64,000 nt of DNA from Mesorhizobium sp. RMAD-H1 (GTDB taxonomy: Bacteria; Pseudomonadota; Alphaproteobacteria; Rhizobiales; Rhizobiaceae), in assembly GCF_014191375.1 (NCBI RefSeq), contig NZ_JACHWN010000002.1, forward strand, positions 62,001 through 126,000. The letters run 5' to 3'. Position numbers and translations under genes: made by a program. Below are positions 44,748 to 53,088 of this stretch, piece after piece (position 1 is the first letter of the stretch; every line of letters begins with the position of its first letter). Below the pieces are notes generated by a model that made no database searches, was not told the origin of the DNA, and saw nothing but the letters and a program-made list of their open reading frames with translations.

Positions 44748-45848
44748 TCATCCCTCCTTTACCGGCTGGGCCGCAACCGGCGCAGGCGGGGATACGAACC
44801 GGATGCGGTAGTGGATCAGGGTGTCGCTCGCCAGCACGAAGAACAGGATCATGCCCTGGAAGACGCGGGCCGATTTTTCCGAGATGCCGATGGCCACCTG
44901 CGCCGCCTCGCCGCCGAGATAGGATAGCGCCAGGACGAAGCCGGCGGCCACGATGCCGAGCGGATTGAGCCGCCCGAGGAAAGCGACGATGATGGCCGTG
45001 AAGCCATAGCCCGGCGAAATGCTGGGCCTGAGCTGGCCGATCGCGCCGGAAACTTCCGCGATGCCGGCAAGCCCCGCACAGGCGCCGGAAACGAGGAAGA
45101 CGAAGAAGGTCATCCTGGCCGGGCTGAAGCCGGCGAAACGCCCTGCCCGCTGGCTGCTGCCCAGCACCTTGACCTCGAAGCCCTTCATGGTGCGCGACAA
45201 CAGAAACCAGAGTGCCACCGCGGCGATGAGCGCCAGGACGATGCCCCAATGGGCGCGGCCGGACGCCGTCCATATCTCCGGTAGAATGGCGGAATCGTTG
45301 AACTGCCGCGTTTCAGGAAAATTATAGCCTTCCGGATTGCGCCAGGGCCCGCGCACCAGCCAGTCGAGAAAGAGCTGCGCGACATAGACGAGCATCAGGC
45401 TCGTCAGTATCTCATTGGTGTTGAAGCGGACCTTCAGGAAGGCGGGAATGGCGGCATAGGCCGCACCGCCGGCCATACCCATCGCGAGCATCAGCGGCAG
45501 CACGACCCATGACTGGAAATCGGGAAACATGACGGGAAGGATCGCCCCGGCAATGGCACCGGCGATGAACTGGCCCTCGGCACCGATATTCCAGTTGTTG
45601 GAAAGATAGCAGAGGGAAAGGCCCACCGCGATCAGGATCAGCGGCGCTGCCTTGACCATCAGCTCATGCAGCGACCAGACTTCCAGCAGCGGCTCGACGA
45701 AATAGACGTAAAGGCCGTGAAGCGGGTCCTTGCCCAGCAAAGCGAAAAGCACGGCGCCGGCAATGAGGGTCAGCGCAAGGGCAATGAGTGGAGAAAGCGC
45801 ACTGAAGAGAACCGAATGTTGCGGCCGCCTGACCAGTTCGATACGCAT
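44748..45848 (-). CDS. Nucleoside-type ABC transporter permease (first subunit)
   Basis: Inner-membrane permease of 366 residues in the same BPD_transp_2 family. It has about nine membrane segments, the family segment LSNNWNIGAEGQFIAGAI, and GYGFTAIIVAFLGRLNPLG. Its start shares a base with the ATPase stop (TAATG), indicating coupled translation. It makes the heterodimeric channel with the next permease; the substrate is probably a nucleoside or related purine compound. Confidence 0.91.
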   Translation of the reverse strand: MRIELVRRPQHSVLFSALSPLIALALTLIAGAVLFALLGKDPLHGLYVYFVEPLLEVWSLHELMVKAAPLILIAVGLSLCYLSNNWNIGAEGQFIAGAIAGAILPVMFPDFQSWVVLPLMLAMGMAGGAAYAAIPAFLKVRFNTNEILTSLMLVYVAQLFLDWLVRGPWRNPEGYNFPETRQFNDSAILPEIWTASGRAHWGIVLALIAAVALWFLLSRTMKGFEVKVLGSSQRAGRFAGFSPARMTFFVFLVSGACAGLAGIAEVSGAIGQLRPSISPGYGFTAIIVAFLGRLNPLGIVAAGFVLALSYLGGEAAQVAIGISEKSARVFQGMILFFVLASDTLIHYRIRFVSPPAPVAAQPVKEG

Positions 45849-47419
45849 TACACCATTCCGCCCGCAGTCTCGCGTCCCGCATCGGCACCGCCCATCATCA
45901 GGCCGATCCTCTCCAGCGTCACCTCGCCTATGGGAAGCGCATCGGAAAGAGTGCCGTGATTCATCACCGCAATCCTGTCGCAGATTTCCAGCAGTTCATC
46001 CAGATCCTGGCTGATGATGAGGACGGCGGCCCCGCCGCGCGCCAGATCGATCAAGGACTGCCGGATATGGGCCGATGCGCCCGCATCGACGCCCCATGTC
46101 GGCTGGTTGACCACCAGAACGGCGGGCTTGCGGTCGAGTTCGCGCCCGATGATGAATTTCTGCAAGTTCCCGCCCGAAAGGGCGGACGCATCGGGATTTT
46201 CGCCGCTCTTGCGCACATCCATCGTCTTGACGATGCGGTTTACGGCCGATTGCAGCGCATTCTGCGCCAGCACCTTGAGACCACCGCCCCGCAGGAATGT
46301 CTGTCCGTCAGTGGCGTAGCGCGAGAGGAAGAGATTGTCGGTCAGCGGCAGTTCCGGCACGGCGCCGTGCCCCAGACGCTCCTCGGGGATGAACGCCGCG
46401 CCGAGTTCCCTGCGCCGGGAAATGCCGGCCCGGCCGGCGGCCACCCCGCCGATGCGGACGATATCGGGCGCGATCTGCAGCACCTCGCCCGACACCGCCT
46501 CGAAAAACTCGCTCTGCCCGTTGCCCGCGACGCCGGCGATCCCGACGATCTCGCCGCCATGGACGGAGAGCCGCATGTCGCGCAATGCCGTGGAAAAAGG
46601 CCCGCGCGGCGGCTGGCTCAACCCCGCGATTTCGAGCAGCGGCTTCCCGTCCTTCCCGCTCCCCTTCGGCTGATCGCGATGAATGATCTGGATGTCGTTG
46701 CCGACCATCATCCGCGCCAGGGAGGCGGCGGTTTCCTGGCGGGGATCGCAATGGGCCACCACCTTGCCATGGCGCAGGACGGTCGCCCGGTCGCAGAGCC
46801 GCTTCACCTCCTCCAGCCGATGGCTGATATAGAGGATCGACTTTCCCTCGGCGCGAAGCCGCTCCAGCGTGACGAACAGCCGGTCGGCTTCCTGCGGAGT
46901 CAGTACCGATGTCGGCTCGTCGAGGATAATCAGATCCGGCTCCTGCAACAGGCAGCGGATGATCTCGATGCGTTGGCGCTCGCCGACGGAGAGATCGCCG
47001 ACAAGCGCATCCGGATCGAGCGGCAGGCCGTAAGCCTCGCCGATGTCGCGCGCGCGGCTGGCGATATCTGAAAGCGGAATGGATTTATCGAGCGACAGGG
47101 CAATGTTTTCGGCCGCCGTCAGCGAATCGAACAGCGAAAAATGCTGGAAAACCATGCCGATGCCGAGAGAACGCGCAATCGCCGGGCTGGAAATGCTGAC
47201 CGATTGCCCCTTCCAGAAGATCTCCCCTGAAACCGGCTGCAGCGAGCCGAACAGCATCTTCACGAAGGTCGATTTTCCCGCACCGTTCTCGCCGAGCAGC
47301 GCATGAATCTCGCCCGCACGAATGACGAGATCGATCGCGTCGCAGGCGACGAGATTACCGAACGTCTTGGTGATCCGGCGAACGTCCAGGAGAGGTTGGT
47401 CGGTTGAGGTGAGAGACAT
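45848..47419 (-). CDS. ABC transporter ATP-binding protein, duplicated ATPase
   Basis: Energises the BMP-linked uptake system. The 523 residues hold two ATPase domains. The first has an intact Walker A GENGAGKST (43-51), signature LSVGERQRIEI and Walker B LIILDEP. The second has a degenerate Walker A (GVAGNGQSEF) and signature LSGGNLQKFIIGREL, as usual for RbsA-type transporters. First gene of the operon; the second and third genes overlap or abut each other. Confidence 0.95.
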   Translation of the reverse strand: MSLTSTDQPLLDVRRITKTFGNLVACDAIDLVIRAGEIHALLGENGAGKSTFVKMLFGSLQPVSGEIFWKGQSVSISSPAIARSLGIGMVFQHFSLFDSLTAAENIALSLDKSIPLSDIASRARDIGEAYGLPLDPDALVGDLSVGERQRIEIIRCLLQEPDLIILDEPTSVLTPQEADRLFVTLERLRAEGKSILYISHRLEEVKRLCDRATVLRHGKVVAHCDPRQETAASLARMMVGNDIQIIHRDQPKGSGKDGKPLLEIAGLSQPPRGPFSTALRDMRLSVHGGEIVGIAGVAGNGQSEFFEAVSGEVLQIAPDIVRIGGVAAGRAGISRRRELGAAFIPEERLGHGAVPELPLTDNLFLSRYATDGQTFLRGGGLKVLAQNALQSAVNRIVKTMDVRKSGENPDASALSGGNLQKFIIGRELDRKPAVLVVNQPTWGVDAGASAHIRQSLIDLARGGAAVLIISQDLDELLEICDRIAVMNHGTLSDALPIGEVTLERIGLMMGGADAGRETAGGMV

Positions 47420-47534
47420 AGTTCCCCAAAGCTATTATTGCGGGCGATCTTATGCCAGCACCCGCAATATTGGGAAGTGGAAAAGCTCACAGCGGGCGAA
47501 TTTCGCACATCAAAGATGCAGAAAACCTGACCGC

Positions 47535-48509
47535 CTATGGAATGAGCACCGTCGTTCCCGTCGTCTTGCGGCTTTCCAGATCGACATGCGCCCGGGCGGC
47601 ATCCTTCAGCGCATAGGTCTGGTTGATCTTCACCGATACCGCACCGCTTTCGATGACGGAAAAGAGGTCCTTGGCCGAGGCTTCGAGGTCCTGCCGCCTG
47701 GCGACATAGGCAAAGAGCGAAGGCCGCGTGGCGAAGAGCGATCCCTTCTGGCCCAGAAGGCCGATCTCGAAGGATGCGATCGGCCCGGAGGACTGGCCGA
47801 AGCTGACGAACATGCCGAGCGGCTTCAAGACGTCGAGCGAGCCGGGAAACGTATCCTTGCCGACCGAATCATAGACCACGTCGACGCCCTGCCCGCCGGT
47901 CAGTTCCTTCACCCGTTCGACGAAATTCTCCGTGCGATAGTTGATCACGTGATCGTAGCCATGGGCCTTTGCGAGCTCCGCCTTTTCCGGCGAGCCGGCA
48001 GTGCCGATCACGGTCGCGCCCAGATGTTTCGCCCATTGCCCGGCGATGAGCCCGACGCCGCCCGCCGCCGCGTGGAACAGGATCGCGTCGCCCTTCTTCA
48101 CCGGATAGGTGCGGCGCAGGAGATATTGCGCCGTCATGCCCTTCAGCATCACCGAGGCGGCGGTCTTCAGGTCGATGTCATCGGGCACGATCACCAGTCG
48201 GTCGGCCGCGACGATCCGCTCCTCGGCATAGGAGCCCGGAGACGTGACATAGGCGACGCGGTCGCCAGGCTTCACATGCGTGACGCCGGGCCCGACGGAG
48301 ACGACGATGCCCGCCCCCTCGCTGCCGGGAACGAAGGGCATCGAGGGCGCCTTGTAGAGACCGGTACGGAAATAGACATCGATGAAATTGAGGCCGATCG
48401 CTTCATGACGGACCCTGGCTTCCCCGGGACCCGGCTCCCCGATCTCCACCGCTTCATGGACAAGCACCTCGGGTCCGCCGAGCTGATGAACGCGGATGGC
48501 GTGGATCAT
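47535..48509 (-). CDS. NADPH:quinone oxidoreductase (zinc-less MDR family)
   Basis: Reduces quinones with NADPH. The 324-residue protein starts MIHAIRVHQLGGPEVLVHEA, has the GroES-like domain (about 1-110), the Rossmann motif AAAGGVGLIAGQWAKHLGA, and no catalytic zinc cysteines, which places it with QOR rather than alcohol dehydrogenases. Its start overlaps the pcs stop by four bases, so it is probably co-transcribed with pcs. Confidence 0.93.
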   Translation of the reverse strand: MIHAIRVHQLGGPEVLVHEAVEIGEPGPGEARVRHEAIGLNFIDVYFRTGLYKAPSMPFVPGSEGAGIVVSVGPGVTHVKPGDRVAYVTSPGSYAEERIVAADRLVIVPDDIDLKTAASVMLKGMTAQYLLRRTYPVKKGDAILFHAAAGGVGLIAGQWAKHLGATVIGTAGSPEKAELAKAHGYDHVINYRTENFVERVKELTGGQGVDVVYDSVGKDTFPGSLDVLKPLGMFVSFGQSSGPIASFEIGLLGQKGSLFATRPSLFAYVARRQDLEASAKDLFSVIESGAVSVKINQTYALKDAARAHVDLESRKTTGTTVLIP

Positions 48510-49273
48510 GATTGCACTCCGTTATCGGTAGGGCCTCTATGCCCCAATTGCGGGAAGAATTGCATGAGGGCGCCAATGCAATAGAGATAGATGCCGGTGA
48601 CGGAGATGCCGATGCGCACCCACAACGGCGCCTCCAGCGCATAGAGAAGCGCCACCGCGCCGAGAACGCACCATAGAAGGAAGATCGTGAGGTTGAGCGG
48701 ACGCAGACGGATGACGCGCACGGGATGCAGGAAATGGATGGGCACGAAGGACAGGATGGCCGAGATGACCACCGTCGCAAAGGCGATCCATTCGCCCGGC
48801 TTTACGATGAACAGGGTGAAGACCACCATGTTCCAGACGACGGGGAACCCTTTGAAGAAATTCTCCTTCGTCTTCATGCTGGTATCGGCATAGTAGATCG
48901 CGCTCGATATGACGATGATGGCGCCCGACAGGAAGGAAAGCCCCTCGCCCATGAAACCGCTCTGGTAGAGCGCGAAGGCGGGGATGAGCACATAAGTGAC
49001 ATAGTCGATGATATTGTCGAGGAGTTCGCCGGACCAGGTGGGAAGGACATCCTTGACGTCCAGCTTGCGGGCGATCGGCCCGTCGATGCCGTCGACGAAC
49101 AGGGCAAGGCCCAGCCACCAGAACATGGCCGTCCAGCGCTCCTCGCTCGCCGCGACGATGGAGAGAAACGCCAGAAACGAGCCGGATGCCGTCAGCAGGT
49201 GAACCGAAAAGGCCCTGGCCTGCGGGGCGGTGACTTTCTTGGTCCTGATTTTTCCAGACAATTTCGTTTTCAC
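48506..49273 (-). CDS. pcs: Phosphatidylcholine synthase
   Basis: Condenses choline with CDP-diacylglycerol to phosphatidylcholine, a major membrane lipid of the Brucella group; host choline feeds this route. The roughly 255-residue membrane protein has the CDP-alcohol phosphotransferase-like motif DGIDGPIARKLDVKD with the downstream aspartates in LLDNIIDYVTYV. GTG at 49273 gives VKTKLSGKIRTKK; a TTG at 49336 in the same frame is an alternative that adds 21 residues. About eight membrane helices. Confidence 0.93.
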   Translation of the reverse strand: MKTKLSGKIRTKKVTAPQARAFSVHLLTASGSFLAFLSIVAASEERWTAMFWWLGLALFVDGIDGPIARKLDVKDVLPTWSGELLDNIIDYVTYVLIPAFALYQSGFMGEGLSFLSGAIIVISSAIYYADTSMKTKENFFKGFPVVWNMVVFTLFIVKPGEWIAFATVVISAILSFVPIHFLHPVRVIRLRPLNLTIFLLWCVLGAVALLYALEAPLWVRIGISVTGIYLYCIGALMQFFPQLGHRGPTDNGVQS

Positions 49274-49494
49274 GTGTTTTGCCGATTCCTTCTGCCCGTC
49301 CGGTGGACTTGCCCTTGCAAGCCAGCTTTTCGCCAATAATGCTTAAAGGGCAAGCGAGTCACCCCATAAAACGCATTTCATCCCATGGAAGATGAGCTGC
49401 ATGATGATTTTTCCCGTGTCTTTTGCCTCATCCGGACATAGATGATGCAGAGATAATGCCAAGTTTCGACGGATCGGGACACGAGGAAATAGAA

Positions 49495-50709
49495 ATGGCC
49501 CGCAGAATTGAGAAGGAAATCGTGGTTGCAGGCGGCGGCCCGGCAGGAATGATTGCGGCCCTCGCGCTTGCAGCCAGCGGGCGTGTGGTAGCGCTCGTCG
49601 GCCCGGCGGCGAGCGAAAACGACCAGCGCACCACGGCGCTGATGATGCCGGCGATCGGCTTTCTCGAGCAATTGGGCGTCTGGAACGATATCCGGCCGGA
49701 GGCCGCGCCGCTCGCCACCATGCGGATCGTCGACGCGACCCGGCGGCTGATCCGAAGCCCCACCGTTACGTTCCACGCCAGCGAGATCGACGAAGCCGCA
49801 TTCGGCTACAACATGCCGAACACCGTCCTGAACAGGGTCCTTTCCGATGCCGTCGATGCCGAGCCGCGCATCAGGCGCGTCCTTTCGCCGGCAACAGGCT
49901 ACAGCCATGCTGCAGATCATGTGGCCGTCGAAACCCGAGACGATGAGACGTTGACTGCGGAACTGCTCGTCGCCTGCGACGGTCGCGCCTCGCTGGGCCG
50001 GGATGCGGCAGGCATTGCCGCCCGGCGCTGGAACTACCCGCAGACGGCGGTCGTCCTGTCCTTCGCCCATGCGCTCGAGCACGGGAACATCTCGACCGAA
50101 TTCCACACGGAAGATGGTCCTTTCACTCAGGTTCCCCTGCCCGGCCGCCGGTCGAGCCTCGTCTGGGTCGCCAATCCGGCGCTCGCAGACAGGCTCATGG
50201 CGCTCGATCCGGCCGCATTGGGAGACCATGTCGAGGAGCGGATGCACTCGATGCTCGGCAAGGTCACGGTCGAGACGAAACAGCAGGCCTGGCCGCTCTC
50301 GGGGCTCGTTCCGGCCGCCTTCGCCGCCAACCGCACCGTGCTCGTGGGCGAGGCCGCGCATGTCTTCCCGCCCATCGGCGCGCAAGGGCTCAATCTCGGT
50401 ATCCGCGATGTCGAAACCCTGCTCAAGGCGCTGAAGGCCGATCCGGACGATGCGGGATCAAGCCATGTCACCCGCGCCTATGACCGGCTGCGGCGGCCGG
50501 ATGTCCTGGCGCGCACGGGATCGGTCGACGCCCTGAACCGCTCGCTGCTGACGGGCTTCCTGCCGGCGCAGGTCGCGCGCAGCGTGGGGCTGGAGCTCCT
50601 GCGCGCATTCGCACCGTTGCGCGGCTTCTTCATGCGCGAGGGCATGCGTCCCGGCAGCGGCTTCGGCAGCATCTTCTCACTGGGCGGCCAGAAAGTCGGG
50701 CGGCAATAG
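49495..50709 (+). CDS. UbiH/COQ6 family FAD monooxygenase
   Basis: Flavoprotein hydroxylase probably acting in ubiquinone ring modification. The 404 residues start with the FAD dinucleotide motif VVAGGGPAGMIAALAL and contain the second motif LLVACDGRAS and the GEAAHVFPPIGAQGLNLGIRD FAD-binding loop (shown in part). ATG at 49495 follows CGAGGAAATAGAA. Which ring position it hydroxylates cannot be told from sequence; UbiL-like or UbiH-like are both possible. Its 3' end overlaps the convergent AEC gene by 33 bases. Confidence 0.9.
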   Translation: MARRIEKEIVVAGGGPAGMIAALALAASGRVVALVGPAASENDQRTTALMMPAIGFLEQLGVWNDIRPEAAPLATMRIVDATRRLIRSPTVTFHASEIDEAAFGYNMPNTVLNRVLSDAVDAEPRIRRVLSPATGYSHAADHVAVETRDDETLTAELLVACDGRASLGRDAAGIAARRWNYPQTAVVLSFAHALEHGNISTEFHTEDGPFTQVPLPGRRSSLVWVANPALADRLMALDPAALGDHVEERMHSMLGKVTVETKQQAWPLSGLVPAAFAANRTVLVGEAAHVFPPIGAQGLNLGIRDVETLLKALKADPDDAGSSHVTRAYDRLRRPDVLARTGSVDALNRSLLTGFLPAQVARSVGLELLRAFAPLRGFFMREGMRPGSGFGSIFSLGGQKVGRQ

Positions 50710-51645
50710 TCCTTCCTTCATGCAATAGAGCAGCACCGTCAGGGTGACGACGGAAAAGACGGTCGTCGCGAGGATGCAGGTCGAGGCGCGCTCGACCCAC
50801 ACGCCATATTGCTGGGCGAGAACGAAGACATTGGTCGCCGTCGGCAGCGCCGCCATCAGCATGGCCGAGAACACCCAGACCGGCGGGAAATCACCGATGA
50901 GATTGAGCGCGATATAGACAATCAGCGGATGCAGGATCAGCTTGATCGGCACGATCAGATAAAGCTCCTCCGGCACCCGCTTCACCGGGCGCATGGCCAG
51001 CGATACGCCCATGGCGAAGAGCGCACAGGGCGCGGCGGCCCCGGCAAGAAACTCGATCATGCGCGACACCGCGGCCGGAGGCTGCAGCTGAAAGATCGCG
51101 GCGGTGATGCTCACCACGGTCGCGATGATGAAGGGGTGGGTGATGATCTTCAGCACGACGTCGCGCGCGAGCAAGAGCGGCCCCCGCTTTTCGCCGCCGG
51201 CAAGTGCCATCATCAGCGGTGCCATCGTGAAATGCAGGGTGTTGTCGAAGCAGAACACCATGGCGACGGGAACGGCGGCCGCCGGTCCGAAGGCGAGCAG
51301 CGCCAGCCCCGGCCCCATATAGCCGATGTTGCCATAGGCGGCGGCAAGCCCTTCGATGGTGCTGCTTGCGATATCCCGGCGCGAGCGGACCATGGCGATG
51401 GCGAACATCAGCAGGAAAACGGTGAGGGTGGATAAGGTCGTGCCCACGACGAACCGCCACTCGGTCAGCTCGGCCACCGGCGTTTTTGACAGAAGCTGGA
51501 AAAAAAGGGCGGGCAACGCCACATAGACAATGAAGGTATTCATCCAGCCCAGCGCCTCGACAGGCTGCCGGGTGATCCGGGCAACGACGAAACCGATGAA
51601 TATCAGTCCGAAGAAAGGCAGAACAAGGTTGAGGATGCTGACCAT
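50677..51645 (-). CDS. AEC (auxin efflux carrier) family transporter
   Basis: Inner-membrane permease of 322 residues with ten hydrophobic segments in two halves. The segments starting MVSILNLVLPFFGLIFIGFV and NIGYMGPGLALLAFG fit the AEC family. Members carry dicarboxylates or similar; the substrate here is unknown. Converges with the UbiH-like gene and overlaps it. Confidence 0.9.
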   Translation of the reverse strand: MVSILNLVLPFFGLIFIGFVVARITRQPVEALGWMNTFIVYVALPALFFQLLSKTPVAELTEWRFVVGTTLSTLTVFLLMFAIAMVRSRRDIASSTIEGLAAAYGNIGYMGPGLALLAFGPAAAVPVAMVFCFDNTLHFTMAPLMMALAGGEKRGPLLLARDVVLKIITHPFIIATVVSITAAIFQLQPPAAVSRMIEFLAGAAAPCALFAMGVSLAMRPVKRVPEELYLIVPIKLILHPLIVYIALNLIGDFPPVWVFSAMLMAALPTATNVFVLAQQYGVWVERASTCILATTVFSVVTLTVLLYCMKEGLLPPDFLAAQ

Positions 51646-51721
51646 CAGTTGAAGCTGTTGAATTTTAATAAATACAAATGTGCTAATGACTGATAGGTCT
51701 GGACCAACCAGAGTTCAGCAT

Positions 51722-52081
51722 ATGGTTGTGATATCAACGACGATGGGCATAACACAGATCAAGCATGCGAAATTCCAGATCGGACAGGTCGTGAAGCATA
51801 GGCTCTTCCCCTTTCGCGGCGTCATCTTCGATGTCGATCCGGAATTCGCCAATACCGAGGAATGGTATCAATCGATCCCCGAAGATGTGCGGCCACGCCG
51901 CGACCAGCCATTCTATCACCTGCTGGCCGAAAATGCGGAGAGCGAATATATCGCCTATGTTTCGGAGCAGAACCTCTTGCCTGACAACAGCGGCGAGCCG
52001 TTGCGCCATCCCCAGATAAAGGATCTGTTCGAGAAAGTGGAGAACGGATTTTACAAGGTCAAGGCACAGCACGCGCACTAG
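51722..52081 (+). CDS. hspQ: Heat shock protein HspQ (YccV, hemimethylated-DNA-binding fold)
   Basis: HspQ relatives act as a protease specificity factor or bind hemimethylated oriC DNA in enterobacteria. The 119-residue product has the core FQIGQVVKHRLFPFRGVIFD, then FYHLLAENAESEYIAYVSEQNLL and LRHPQIKDLFEK. Starts at 51722 (MVVISTTMG) or 51743 (MGITQIKH) are both possible; neither has a strong ribosome site. A strong terminator follows. Confidence 0.9.
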   Translation: MVVISTTMGITQIKHAKFQIGQVVKHRLFPFRGVIFDVDPEFANTEEWYQSIPEDVRPRRDQPFYHLLAENAESEYIAYVSEQNLLPDNSGEPLRHPQIKDLFEKVENGFYKVKAQHAH

Positions 52082-52106
52082 GGCCGATCGGAAACCCGTA
52101 CAAACG

Positions 52107-52133
52107 AAAAGGGACGCTCGCGGCGTCCCTTTT
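52107..52133. terminator. Bidirectional terminator between hspQ and the IalB-like gene
   Basis: 11-bp stem AAAAGGGACGC/GCGTCCCTTTT (52107-52117 with 52123-52133), 5-base loop. The stem ends supply T residues on both strands; it stands between two convergent genes. Confidence 0.85.
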
Positions 52134-52153
52134 GCGTTCAGCGCTCAACCGGA

Positions 52154-52768
52154 TCAGTTGCCGGTCTTGGCCTTTTCCTGTTCGGCCTTCAGCTTGGCCT
52201 CGAATTCCTTCTGGCGCTTCTGGACGGCTTCCTGAAGCTCCTTCTGGCGGGCTTCCAGCTCCGGCTGCTGCAGGCCCGGGCCGGTCAGCGCCTGCGAGAA
52301 ACCGCTGAGCGAAACGGAGATCGGGTTCGGCTTGTTCTGGAAGTTGACCGAGGTCAGCGTCAGCTTGCCGCCCTTCTTCAGCCCGTTGACCAGATCGTCG
52401 GACAGGGCGACTTCCGCGATGCAGCGATCGGGGAAGCAGATGCCGTATTCGATCTTCTGCGTCTTGTTGGTATCGATCTGCAGGCCGACACCCGCCTGGA
52501 TCAGACGGCCGGTGGGCACGGAAACCTGGAAGATCTTGCGGTTGATCTTGCCTTTGATCTCGATCAGGTTGATTGCGGTCAGGAGCTGGCCGGAATCCGC
52601 GGTGACGATGTTCTGCGTGTTGCAGATGTCATTGTCTTCCTGCTTGGTGCAAACCTTGAACCATCCCTGCGGAGGCTGCTGCGCAGACGCCGTGAGGGTC
52701 GCGGTTGCAAGCAAAGCGAACGCGCCAGCAACAGCAGAGGCGGCAGCGTATGTCTTCGTCATGGACAT
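52154..52768 (-). CDS. Invasion-associated locus B (IalB) family periplasmic protein
   Basis: Exported protein of 204 residues with a signal peptide (cleavage near TASAQQ), the IalB-type WFKVCTKQEDNDICNTQ cysteine segment and a second pair in YGICFPDRCIAEV. After residue 165 there is a highly charged Gln/Lys/Glu coiled coil. IalB is linked to erythrocyte invasion in Bartonella, but homologues are common in non-invasive species, so no virulence role follows. ATG at 52768 is preceded by AAAGGAACC. Confidence 0.9.
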   Translation of the reverse strand: MSMTKTYAAASAVAGAFALLATATLTASAQQPPQGWFKVCTKQEDNDICNTQNIVTADSGQLLTAINLIEIKGKINRKIFQVSVPTGRLIQAGVGLQIDTNKTQKIEYGICFPDRCIAEVALSDDLVNGLKKGGKLTLTSVNFQNKPNPISVSLSGFSQALTGPGLQQPELEARQKELQEAVQKRQKEFEAKLKAEQEKAKTGN

Positions 52769-53088
52769 GATCAACAGGTTCCTTTCAACACTCTGATCTC
52801 GGTTTCCATTGCTGGTCACGGTTCAACCCCGTCAGTGCTGCCCAAATGCGGCAACAGCGTGACCTCTGAGGTCGAACCCTAGGTCGGAAGCGGTGTTACA
52901 CTGCTTGCTCGGGCAAATCCAGCGTCGTTTTGTCGGATGCCGGGCGGTTTTAAGGGAATCGGGCGCCTGCACCCGCAACGTGCCATATTCATGCGCACCA
53001 ACAACCTACCATATTCGTGCTTATAAGAGCCATGTTAGTTTTGACCGCGAATCAGCGGCGGCAGGTTGTGGAGACTGGAAATACCGAA
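52769..53088 (+). other. 320-bp intergenic region, divergent, no gene seen
   Basis: Between the IalB-like gene (minus) and the binding-protein gene (plus). It holds a near-perfect 12-base direct repeat CCATATTC(A/G)TGC at 52983-52994 and 53009-53020, spaced by 26 bases centre to centre, which could be an activator or repressor site for the binding-protein gene. No coding frame is supported. Confidence 0.4.

Noticed and set aside
50677-50709. Frameshift or sequencing error at the UbiH-AEC junction
   Set aside because: Both genes have complete, sensible C-termini; a 33-base convergent overlap is simply dense packing.
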